A stretch of 64,000 nucleotides of DNA from Boothiomyces macroporosus (taxonomy: Eukaryota; Chytridiomycota; Chytridiomycetes; Rhizophydiales; Terramycetaceae). The DNA lies in the NCBI GenBank assembly GCA_027604185.1, contig JADGKB010000035.1, forward strand, positions 1 through 64,000, given 5' to 3'. Below are positions 31,923 through 41,523 of this stretch, piece by piece; the stretch's first letter is position 1; every line of letters begins with the position of its first letter. The notes below the pieces were generated by a model. The model made no database searches and had not been told where the DNA came from. It saw only the letters and a list, made by a program, of their open reading frames with translations. The position numbers were made by a program, and so were the translations under genes.

Positions 31923-33080
31923 ATGGTGGTGTACAATGAAATTCAAGGAAAAGGTTTAAAATTGAACACAGCTGAAGATGTAAAGTCCTATTGTGAAGCC
32001 ATTAAACAATTGAAGCTCACCGAAATCAGCTTAGGTGGCAATACCTATGGTGTTGAAGCGTGCAAAGCAATCGCAGACGCATTAAAAGATCAAGAAGAGC
32101 TATCAGTAAATTTTATTAACCAAGGTTGTTAAATTCAGTGATATGTTTACCGGAAGATTGAAAGATGAAATTCCATTGTGTTTGGATGCGTTTGTATTGG
32201 CATTTGAAAACAAGAAAAAGTTGGTTGAGGTTGATTTATCTGACAATGCTTTTGGACCAGCTGGAGCAAAGCCGTTAATGCGCCTCTTAATCAACAATCG
32301 TAACATTGAAATTTTAAGATTGAATAATAACGGATTGGGAATTGAAGGTGCTAGATTAATTTCTGAAGCTCTGGTGGAAGCGCATGAAAAGAATGTCAAG
32401 GAAGGCGCTCCAGATAGACTTAAAGTAATTGTTGCTGGTAGAAATCGTATGGAATCACCAGGTGTTGGGCATTTATCTAAAGCTTTGGAAGCGTTTTCGG
32501 CTTCATTAAAGCATATCCAAATGCCTCAAAACTCCATTAGACCTGAGGGTATTTGTATTTAATGATAGGGATTGCTGAATTGGTGGAAAGAATTTCAAAA
32601 TGTGAAAACTTGGAATTTTTGGATTTGCAAGACAATACCTTTACCTTACCTGGATCTCAAGCTATTGCAAAAGCCTTTCCAAAGTGGCCAAATTTAAAGC
32701 ATCTCAACCTAGGAGACTGCTTGCTTGGTGCAAAAGGAGGATTGGCTGTTATTAAGGCACTTACTGATTCCAACCACAAATTAGAACGTATTGCCCTGTT
32801 CTTTAATGAAATCAATGCAAAGGGGGCTAAACTTGTTCCAGAAATGCTGGTTGGAAAAGAACACTTGAAGAGCATCGAATTAAACGGCAACACTTTTGAC
32901 AGTGAAGGTTCTGAAGTTGAAGCAATCAAGAAGCAACTTGAAAGACTAGGAAAGGAAGACTGCTTGGATGAATTGGATGAAATGGAAGAAGAAGAGGAGG
33001 AGGAAGAAGAGGGTGAAGAGCCAGCAGAAGAAGAATCACAAGAGGTAGATGAGTTGGCAAAGCAATTGGAAACATTATAA
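31923..33080 (+). CDS. RNA1: Ran GTPase-activating protein (Rna1/RanGAP)
   Basis: Exons 31923..32105, 32125..32548, 32569..33080; introns of 19 and 20 nt; 372 residues. Leucine-rich repeats of the RanGAP type run from EISLGGNTYGVEACKAIADA through SDMFTGRLKDEIP (the loop that carries the catalytic Arg in the family) and VDLSDNAFGPAGAKPL. The C-terminus is strongly acidic (runs of Glu), as usual. RanGAP keeps cytoplasmic Ran in the GDP form for nuclear transport and spindle function. The ATG at 31923 begins the conserved domain. Confidence 0.93.
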
Positions 33081-33112
33081 TAAAAAGGTTGATTTTATAT
33101 TAGCAAAATAAA

Positions 33113-34471
33113 TTAAACCGCTTGCAGCTGCTCCTTGTTTTCCTTACGCACGTCAAATACGGTCTTTACAAGCAACGCAAAGCCAATAAACATGCAAATA
33201 CCAGAGTAGTAAATGACAGGTATAAAGTTTGTAGTTTCGACCCCATTACTTGTTGTGGTCAATGAATCAATCATAGCACCGGCTATGCTAGGTCCAAAAA
33301 CGGTACCAATCAATGGAGAGGAGTAGAGCATACCAAAGATACCACCGATATTTTCTAATCCAAACAGTTGAACTATAACGGTAGGCAAGATTGAAATGTA
33401 GCCACCAACAAAGAGACCAAACACTATGCCAAATGTTGTAATTGACGCGAAATTCACTGCAAACGGCCAAATAAGCATAATCGCAAGGGAGGATAAGCCA
33501 AGACATGCAGTAAATGTATTCAAATGTCCGATTCTATCAGCTGAATGTCCAAGAATAACCCTACCAACACCAGAAGCTCCGTTCAACAAACCAATGATAA
33601 GGGCAGCTTGGTCAACTGTCACACCTTTTGCAACACTATACACTGGCAGGTAAAAGAATGGAATCAGGTATCCAAATGTGGTGATAAAAGTCAGAATATA
33701 GAGAGTTCTAAAGTGCTTGTTTTTAAAGATGGAAAAGTACTCCTTCTTTGCGTAGCTAGTTGGGAGTCTTGGGCGGAACGAGAGTGCTGAGAGGATAATC
33801 ATTGATCCACCAAGTACACCAGAGATTAACAAACTCTTGCTTCTACCCAGAGATGCAATAAGGTGTGTGGTCATTGGGCCGAGGACTAAACCACCCACTC
33901 CTGATCCGGCAACTGCTATTCCTGTAGCAATTCCCTTTTTCTTGTCAAACCATTGGGACAGAATAGTAATGGCAGGAAAGTAAGAAAAGCAGATTCCCAT
34001 TCCAAGCATAAACCCTTGAGTGAGCAGTAATTGCCAGTATTGAGTTGCAAAAGATGCCAAAGTGAACGCCAAAAAGTATAGCACACCACCAATGACACCT
34101 ATCAGCCTATGGCCATATGCTTCGGTTAAATTGCCGGAAATGATGGAGAAGATTGGTAGCCCGGCAGAAGTGAGACTGCCAATAAATGAAATGCTAAAGT
34201 TGGATACATCCTTCAAGAGCGGGTCTTGCTTGTATGCTTCTTGGTATATGCCAAACACATAGGTAACTCCGATTGCAAAGAAATGGACTATAAAACTGGC
34301 CAGCACTGTGACCCACGCATAGCCTTGATCTACTTGGCCATCTTGGTATACTTTCGGTTTTAACATTTCCACAATTGTGTAAGAGGAAACGTCGGATCCG
34401 TCCTGGCTGTCTTTGCTATCAGTCTTTACTATGTAAATGTCTGACATTTGCTGGCTATCTTGATTTTCCAT
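33113..34471 (-). CDS. MCT-type major facilitator transporter
   Basis: A 452-residue intronless protein with 12 predicted TM helices in two halves. The start of TM1 (DQGYAWVTVLASF) matches the monocarboxylate transporter signature (D-G-G/Y-W-x-W), and the loop between TM4 and TM5 carries the YFPAITILSQWFDKKKGIA motif. Fungal members (MCH type) move riboflavin or unknown anions, so the substrate is not predictable. The ATG at 34471 is used rather than an upstream in-frame TTG; a TATA box lies 35 bp upstream. Confidence 0.85.
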   Translation of the reverse strand: MENQDSQQMSDIYIVKTDSKDSQDGSDVSSYTIVEMLKPKVYQDGQVDQGYAWVTVLASFIVHFFAIGVTYVFGIYQEAYKQDPLLKDVSNFSISFIGSLTSAGLPIFSIISGNLTEAYGHRLIGVIGGVLYFLAFTLASFATQYWQLLLTQGFMLGMGICFSYFPAITILSQWFDKKKGIATGIAVAGSGVGGLVLGPMTTHLIASLGRSKSLLISGVLGGSMIILSALSFRPRLPTSYAKKEYFSIFKNKHFRTLYILTFITTFGYLIPFFYLPVYSVAKGVTVDQAALIIGLLNGASGVGRVILGHSADRIGHLNTFTACLGLSSLAIMLIWPFAVNFASITTFGIVFGLFVGGYISILPTVIVQLFGLENIGGIFGMLYSSPLIGTVFGPSIAGAMIDSLTTTSNGVETTNFIPVIYYSGICMFIGFALLVKTVFDVRKENKEQLQAV

Positions 34472-34781
34472 TTTTTTAATCAAGTCGGATATTGTGGGGT
34501 TATATACCCAGCATCGGCCGCTCGCAATCTGCGGAAATGTCGGACGCTGATGGATGTTTCAGGGGAAACTAGCTGATCTTTCGGAATATTTTCAGGCCTA
34601 AAGAGATTATCCATCGACCGGTGGTAACTAAAAGGTAGTTTTGGGTGGAATTGGTTTAATTTATTTTCCAGGTTACACCAAAGTTTACCAACATTAAAAA
34701 AAGTGACAAAGGAGCCGGGGCCGAAAATTTAGCCAACAGAATTCATTCAAAATTGTTTATTATAATTTGTATCAAACATAT
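34472..34781. other. Intergenic: transporter promoter and Grr1-like 3' flank
   Basis: Contains a TATA box at 34500..34506 for the transporter. No other gene seen. Confidence 0.5.
34500..34506 (-). promoter_or_regulatory. TATA box of the MCT-type transporter gene
   Basis: TATATAA on the minus strand, 35 bp upstream of the ATG at 34471. Confidence 0.65.
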
Positions 34782-37147
34782 CTATTTGAAGGATTGCTTG
34801 GATCTCAAAGCATTGTTCTTGCGGATGGTAATCAAACGAACTAAAGGTGCCTTAAAGTCATTCATGTTCCAATAAGTACAAAATTCAGCTGCAAGCTTAG
34901 TTGGGTCGTCATACTACAGTTAGTCAGCACTTACTTCGTGAATTACAAGGGTTTGATGTCCACCAGTTCTAGTTTCAATCTTGAGTTTGATCAACATTCT
35001 GCCGCGGTTGGTTCCAGAATATTGGAATCCTTCAATTGGAGCTGGATCTTGGGCAGATTGTTTCCACCCGTAGACTGATGTTAATGAATCTTGAGTTGGT
35101 GTAGCTGGTGTATGAACAGGTTTTTGCCATGACAAGGAGGAACGTTTGTTGACTTCTTGAGTGTTCACTGACCAAGGATCAACAAAATTGGATGGAGGGA
35201 GTTGAACAGAGTTTCTTGTTGACCAAGTGGAACTATTTGCAGTTAACTGAGTTGGATTATTCCACACTTGAGGATCTGCACCCCATCCATTTGCAACAGG
35301 AGGTGGAGTGGTGACAGGAGTAGGCGTGAAAGGTTCAACAGATTTTGGAATTGAATTGGTCATACTTTGGTGACGTAATCTTCTTCCTGATGCCAGCAAA
35401 GTCTGGGTTGGCTGTGCATTTGCCGGAGTAAATGCTGCAGCAGTTACAGACATTGGTCTAGGAGTAGGATTTGTTGGCTTGTTCCAATCCAGCTTGGATT
35501 CCACGGCTGCAGGAGTGTTGGATTTGCTGTCATAATAGGTTGAATTGGAAATCCATGAAGTGTTGGTTTTGAGGTTTTCTTGAACTGGCGTGTTTGTAGG
35601 TACGAATTTGGTTGATTTAATAGACAAATCATTCATTGATCTACGAACAGAGATTCTTCTGGCTTTTTCGATAGAGTTTTCAATTGATGGTGTTTCACTC
35701 ACTGGACTAACCACTTTTGAAAGTCTTTTATGTCTAATTCTCTGGGCTCTATCTTCGAATGCTGCTTCCACAAAGTTTTCGGCATCTAAAGGTGTAACCA
35801 TATTAATCATTGATCTGCGAGAAAGCAATGAACGTGACTTTTTCCTAGATAAACCAGATGGATTTTTGGCAATGCTGAGTGACAATCGTTTGTAATTTTC
35901 ATCTTCAGTCTTGGTAATTTCATATGGATCAAATGAAACATTGACGCGAGGTGGAGTAGTTGGTGGTGTGTTATAGGAATCAGCAGGCGTAACCTTGGCT
36001 TCTTCAATTGAGAGATCGGCCAGTTTTCTTAATTCTGGCAATTCAAAAGTGCAAGTAATGTCGTCTTCTTTGAATGTTGCATGAGGTTTAATGTATGAGT
36101 TTGTAATTTTGTCACATCCATCCAAGACCAATAGTTCCAAGTTGGCACACTTTTTCACTAGTTGGTGGACGGCTGACGGAGTAATCTGGTCACAAGCGGC
36201 CAAGTGTAATTCCTGCTATCAACTAAACAAATACCTGTAAATTTCCACCTTTATCACTTGAAGCACGGATTGAAAATACTTGAAGAGATAAATCAGTCAT
36301 CATGTCGCAAAAGGACAAATCCAAGGTAACCAAGTCTGGACAAGAATTGGCGACTTTCATCAAACTGGCATCAGTTAAATCCAAGCAAGATTCCAAAATT
36401 AATGTTTTTAATTTAGGACATTGACTAGCGACATATCTCATTACGGTATCAGTGACTGGACTGTTACGTAAATTAAGATAGGTCAAAGTAGATTGAAAGT
36501 TTCTAACAAGAGGTTCTGGGAGTCCTTCAGATTGCTTGCATTCAGATAAATCAATTTCAAGAATCGAAGGACAATTTGCAATAAGATGATAAAGTGCTGT
36601 AACTGTCATGTTGGTGAAGGAGAAATCAATTTTCTTTAGCATTTGACAATTCTTTGCTAACAATGGAACAAATCTATCAGAGATGGGACATCCCGGTAAA
36701 TCAAGCTAGAAAAATGAGCCCAAAACGCTTACCTGTTCAATTTTGAAGCAGTAATTGGAAATGGATTGAAGCAAAATATTTGAGATGTGGAAGCATCTTT
36801 CCAGTCTCAATATTTTTATATTTGCGCATTGCTTCAAGCATGCGTCCAAATCTCCCATGTACAAATTATCTGCAGCAATTCCCGAAATGTCCAGTTTTTG
36901 AATCATAAAGGAGTATGGATGAGTAGGCAATGGAGTGTTTAATAGCCCTAGTAGCCTTTCAAATGCATCAGTCGGTGTTAAATCCGGATTTTGGTAAATG
37001 GCTGTTGCGAAAGCTCTTGACCATTCCTTGCTGACCAGCAAAAGTTTCATTCGATCATTTTGCGAACTCAAGTGTCTGAGAATTCTATCCGCAACTAGGT
37101 GGGGGATTTCCAGCTACATTAGGGAAAAATACCTGTTGAATGTCCAT
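34782..37147 (-). CDS. F-box / leucine-rich-repeat protein (Grr1-like)
   Basis: Five exons: 37147..37133, 37113..36733, 36705..36235, 36212..34935, 34913..34782; introns of 19, 27, 22 and 21 nt; 758 residues. The first exon encodes only MDIQQ. An F-box (LEIPHLVADRILRHL) is followed by AMN1/Grr1-type LRRs (residues about 50-330: CPILSEID-like repeats with LDLSxC motifs), a long Ser/Thr/Pro-rich region, and a C-terminal beta-rich module (RMLIKLKIET, LVIHEYDDPTKLAAEFC) unknown to me. Probable SCF substrate receptor. The last intron is required: without it the protein ends early at HEVSAD and this conserved-looking module is lost. Confidence 0.82.
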
Positions 37148-37261
37148 TCAACTTTTAGAAAGTTTTTCTCCTGTCCCAACTATGGATATTGTGTGGCGCA
37201 ACCTCTGGTTTCAACACAGTTTCGAACGGTCCTAAATGAAAAGCAAGGAAGCTGTCTAACT

Positions 37262-38383
37262 TTATTTTTGCAACTGATCAAGCAGATCTTTAATACCGGG
37301 AAGGAAGCCCTCCGACATTCCAGGCACCACGATATTTGCCATCCACCCATCAAGCATGTCTTGTATCCAAGTGTCGGAGTAACCCGTTAACTCGATATCA
37401 GCAATCGCAATTTGAGCATCTTCTCCCTCTGAAATTAGCCCTACCAACTCCATCAATTCAGCAGTATATTCCGGGATGCTTTGAATTTCGATGGAATAAT
37501 CATTATCTTTAACTTTAAGCTGGAATGGATAATCTCCTGCGGTGTTGATGTGGAACACTGGCACATCTTTGTAATACACTGTCGCCTCTAATGTAGTGTC
37601 CAATTCAGAAATGGAAAATCGATAGGGGTTGTAGAAAGAAGCGGTTAAAGAGACCAAATACTGAGTGAGTCCTTTATCTGTTTCTACGGTTGATAGGGAA
37701 ACGTCGCTTGTATGAAAATTGAATTGATCCAAATCAAGTGTTCCATTACCAGCTTGAAACTCGTAATAATTTTTCATTGAAACTGACCAAGAACCTCTAA
37801 AAAATGGAAGATATACTGATGGGAAGCATTCCAGGGAGAATTTTTCTGTAGTGAATCCGTGCTTGATAATATTAGTGGCCAACCAACTGATATACGCCAA
37901 ATTTGGATTCGAAACGGTAATTGGAGCATCTATAATATCAACAATCGTTTGTCCTGGCGATACTGAGATATGCGGTAGTTCAAAATTGCCCAGCGGTAAT
38001 TTTGGGGTGAGCTTGAAGTGAGATTCAGTAAATGCTGTGAATTCTCCTAGATCTACTTCAACAGAGATGGATTGAGGACTTATAGGAACCGTTAAAGATA
38101 CATCGAGCATTATTGGATCCAATTCCCTAACATTGAATGCAGTGATATTGGAGCCTTGCCCTTGGAATGCCGCTTGTACTTTGACCGGAATGATGGCAAA
38201 ATACACTACAAAATACATTGCTGTAAGAAATATAGCGACCAGGAGGGTAATAGTTTTTCGTGGATTGTTTTCCACGACTTGTCTTACCCAAGCGATTTTT
38301 GTAGGTGGTTGCTGTTCGGTCGGCTCTTCTTGATCTTGATCTAGTAGTGGTTCGGTTTCGATGTTGATGTTACTATCTGACAT
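37262..38383 (-). CDS. Single-TM protein with LEA2-like repeats (DUF3712-like)
   Basis: A 373-residue intronless protein. An N-terminal acidic dileucine-like stretch (TEPLLDQD) precedes one TM segment (ITLLVAIFLTAMYFVVYFAI), then about 300 lumenal residues with two LEA2-type beta sandwiches, marked by ITVSNPNLAYISW and ASFYNPYRFSIS. This layout is that of fungal vacuolar/ER DUF3712 proteins such as the Tag1 type. Function in this organism unknown; a sorting signal for the vacuole (TEPLL) is plausible. Confidence 0.65.
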   Translation of the reverse strand: MSDSNINIETEPLLDQDQEEPTEQQPPTKIAWVRQVVENNPRKTITLLVAIFLTAMYFVVYFAIIPVKVQAAFQGQGSNITAFNVRELDPIMLDVSLTVPISPQSISVEVDLGEFTAFTESHFKLTPKLPLGNFELPHISVSPGQTIVDIIDAPITVSNPNLAYISWLATNIIKHGFTTEKFSLECFPSVYLPFFRGSWSVSMKNYYEFQAGNGTLDLDQFNFHTSDVSLSTVETDKGLTQYLVSLTASFYNPYRFSISELDTTLEATVYYKDVPVFHINTAGDYPFQLKVKDNDYSIEIQSIPEYTAELMELVGLISEGEDAQIAIADIELTGYSDTWIQDMLDGWMANIVVPGMSEGFLPGIKDLLDQLQK

Positions 38384-38931
38384 GTAAATTTGTTAAAATG
38401 GAACAATGACCCTACAATGGAGAATGACAGACACAGACAATGAACCTTTGATACTCTCGTTGAGAAACTCCTAGCTTTAAAACTGAGTGTTCGTATCTGG
38501 TCGTGATTATTGCCATATAAGATTAACCTCCTCCAGTATATCTTTTTCAGTTGGATGAGCGAACAACTCGAGATTTATCAGACAGTTTAAGCACTGGCAT
38601 GTCAACCGCATGGTTGGGCATCCAACATCTTTTCGTTCTGTCTTTAGACTCTAATTCCAATCAAGGTACCTAAAAGAATTGTGTAATCAGACACATGACA
38701 GTGTCCAAGTTTCAACTCGTCGCCAATAACGTTCTGGCACTATTACCCGCTCAGAAATAATATTAGGAATTCCTCCCCACAGTCACATTCTATGAGGTGA
38801 TACAAGACACCGAGTTCTAATCGAGTTTCATACTTGCATTTATCCATCCTGGTATTTCCGCCGGGTCGGCTATTATGAAACCCCCCTAAAATATCGCATA
38901 TATATAACCGACTTGCTGAGACAGTAGCTAA
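38384..38931. other. Intergenic divergent promoter region
   Basis: 548 bp between the LEA2-like gene and the first ceramidase gene, with a TATA box at 38899..38907 serving the latter. Nothing else recognised. Confidence 0.5.
38899..38907 (+). promoter_or_regulatory. TATA box of ceramidase gene 1
   Basis: TATATATAA, 33 bp before the ATG at 38932. Confidence 0.65.
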
Positions 38932-39789
38932 ATGCAACTACATTCCTCAAACTATCAGCCATATTGGTCGGCTCCAACGGTAAACTATGTTTAATTCTAG
39001 TCAAGTGTCAACTGGTGCGAAATTGACTATGAACGCTCTCCTTATCTTGCAGAATATTTCAACTCCTTGTCGTCATTCGCTATGGCAATTGTGGGTTTCT
39101 TGGGTATTTATTTACACCCATGGGTAGAATCTAGATTTAAAGTTGCTTTTTGGAATGTCGTTGCTGTCGGACTCGGTTCAGTAGCATTCCACGGTACATT
39201 ATCAAAAGTCACCCAGGCGTTTGATGAGGTGCCAATGCTATGGTCAGCTTTGACGTTTGCATATATCTTGATTTGTCAAAAGTACAACTTGAACTCTTCC
39301 AAAAAACAAATATTGGTAAGTGTCCTCTTTGCACATGCAGCTTTCACTACTTACTTGGTAACCGCGTATGAAGGAGTTTGGCAGTTTAGACTATTCCATA
39401 TTTCTTTTGAATCTACAATTGCGTTTGTTGTATACCAACTCGGAGGGCTATACAGAAAGCATAAAATTGCGAGGCACGACAACGAATTCACACGAATATT
39501 TGAAAGAGGGTGTCTGTACTTGGTTCTCGCAATTCTCTGTTGGGTATTGGATTTTAGTGCCTGTCAATACTTAAATCCAGTTTACAGCACATCATTGTTG
39601 CCTTTCAACCCACAGCTGCACAGCTTCTGGCACTTGCTAGTATCGCTATCATTGTACTATATGGCAATCTTTGGATTATACGATAGAATGCAATCCAAAT
39701 TAGCATCTGGAAATTATCCATCGGTAAAATATCTGATGAATATTTTCCCTTACATTGTACTTGTTCCTGTCACTATTGAAAAAAAATAA
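38932..39789 (+). CDS. Alkaline ceramidase 1 (Ypc1/Ydc1 family)
   Basis: Exons 38932..38979 and 39001..39789, one 21-nt intron, 278 residues. Family motifs: YWSAPT...VNWCEIDY near the N-terminus, SPYLAEYFNSLS in TM1, FHGTLSKVTQAFDEVPMLW with a metal-binding His and Asp, and HSFWHLLVSLSLYY with the C-terminal His pair. Seven TM helices are expected. These ER/Golgi enzymes cleave ceramide to sphingoid base and fatty acid. A related gene follows about 200 bp downstream. Confidence 0.9.
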
Positions 39790-39808
39790 ATTATTGATAA
39801 GTAAAATG

Positions 39809-39846
39809 GAGATCCAATTACTAATTCGAGATCCAATTACTCATTC
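39809..39846. repeat. Two tandem 19-bp units
   Basis: GAGATCCAATTACTAATTC followed directly by the same unit with one substitution (C for A at position 15). Confidence 0.85.
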
Positions 39847-39988
39847 CGTTGTGATCATTGTGTTGATGAAACAACAGCATTGTGTATGAAACAGCGTGAT
39901 TTGGACACCTGCGTTATCATCACACTGAAACTACAAGCCTTACGTCCATATAATCCCACAGTTAATCAGACTCTAACTGTTTATATAT

Positions 39989-40926
39989 ATGGTATTCCAC
40001 AACCTTGTAAGAAATTTAACAACTGTACATACACCTTATTGGGATTACCCTCCAACTGCATCTGTGGACTGGTGTGAAGGTATTTATCTACTAATTGTAG
40101 TAAACTACGAATACACTCCCTATCTGGCAGAATTCTTCAATTCACTTTCATCTTTGGCCTTGGCATTTGCAGGTATATTTGGAATTCTGCTGCATCCCTG
40201 GGCCGAAACCAGATTCAAGACTGCTTTTGGTGCTACCATTGCAGTCGGTTTAGGTTCTGTCGCTTTCCATGTAACCTGTTTTTAATGTAGGGGACGCTAT
40301 CAAAATTCACCCAAGCTGCTGATGAAATACCAATGTTGTACAGTGCTTTAGCCTTTGCATATATTACCTTGGTTCAAAAATACAACTTTAAACACTCAAC
40401 AAGAACCTTTTTGGCTATTGCATTGGTCTCTCATGCTGCTCTCACCACCTACCTCGTTACTGCATTTGAAGGGAAATGGCAGTTTATCCTCTTCCATATT
40501 TCCTTTGGGACTGCTCAAATATTTGCCGTTTATCAAATGTTTACAATCTACAGAACACACAAAGTTGCGTTCCGTGATACAGAGTGTACAAGAATCTTTG
40601 AAAACGGATTCAAATTCTATGGTTTCGCGTTTGTTTGGTGGATCATTGATTTCACTGGGTGTGACTATGTCAATCCATTTTACTCTAAAGCCATCCTTCC
40701 GTTCAACCCACAGTTCCATGCTTGGTGGCACGTATTTATTTCCATAGGGTAAAAAGAGACTAATATTAGGCTGTATAACATGGGGTTATTCGGCCTCTAT
40801 GACAGAATGAACCAAAGATTGTCGGGCAAAGAACCAAAGCTCAAATACTTTTTGAACTTTGTGCCATACATTGTTTTACAAGATATCAAGATTGAAAAAA
40901 TCAACTACAATACCTTTGAACAATAA
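39989..40926 (+). CDS. Alkaline ceramidase 2 (Ypc1/Ydc1 family)
   Basis: Exons 39989..40079, 40101..40270, 40291..40748, 40770..40926; introns of 21, 20 and 21 nt; 291 residues. It has the same motifs as its neighbour: YWDYPPTASVDWCE, TPYLAEFFNSLS, FHGTLSKFTQAADEIPMLY and HAWWHVFISIGLYNM. It has gained two introns relative to ceramidase 1, or ceramidase 1 has lost them. The first ATG (39989) lies directly after a TATATATA run, so either that run is not a TATA box or the 5' end is mis-modelled. Confidence 0.85.
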
Positions 40927-41523
40927 ATAGATCATTCTGAAATTACAATTTTGGTTATTAGTACGACTGCGAATATAAAAGTATTATTCTCGTGCAAGTT
41001 GGTATTCAACAGTAGCGGTTCCAGGATTGCAGATCTTCCGATGAGAACTAGCGCCTCCAGTAGCCTGCTGTTTCGCAATCCCACTAAGCTCTTTTGGCTG
41101 TGGCAATCAAAAGCAAGAAGTATGCCAAAACCCACTGAAAACGGTCAACTTCCCATTTTGGGGCTGAAGAAATTAGAGTGAATAATTGCAAATTACATGT
41201 AATGTTACAGAGTTATCGGATAGTATGAGGTGATTCGCACCTTCAAAAACAATGGTTCAGAGTGATTTGCGAACCTCGTTTCTTCCCAATCGGGAGTCAA
41301 GTAATTTAGTGTCCTGCAGCTGATCATCCCGTGATATTGGCCATGAATATTTAATCAAGAGAAAAAAAAGAGCCTTTCATCCATCTCCTCCCTAACTTAT
41401 CAAAGTAAGTATCGCCAGCTTCTCTGCTCTGCCATCAAATTGGTCTTATCAATTTGCTGCATTTCGCCACTTTAACTCCAACAATTTCAAAAACTTTCTC
41501 CCTTCATCACTAATTCTCTTAGA
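40927..41523. other. Mostly noncoding region before NAD-GDH
   Basis: 597 bp. A TATAAAAG at 40974 and a short open frame at 41041..41181 are the only features; the rest is presumed NAD-GDH promoter. Confidence 0.5.
41041..41181 (+). CDS. Possible 46-residue protein (uncertain)
   Basis: The first ATG after a TATAAAAG box (40974) opens a 46-codon frame that starts MRTSASSSLLFRN, which looks like a mitochondrial presequence, and ends basic (GLKKLE). A minus-strand frame over the same DNA is also open. I do not recognise a family; treat as tentative. Confidence 0.25.
   Translation: MRTSASSSLLFRNPTKLFWLWQSKARSMPKPTENGQLPILGLKKLE

Noticed and set aside
40932..41135. Hydrophobic minus-strand frame opposite 41041..41181
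   Set aside because: No ATG, no family resemblance and no supporting promoter.
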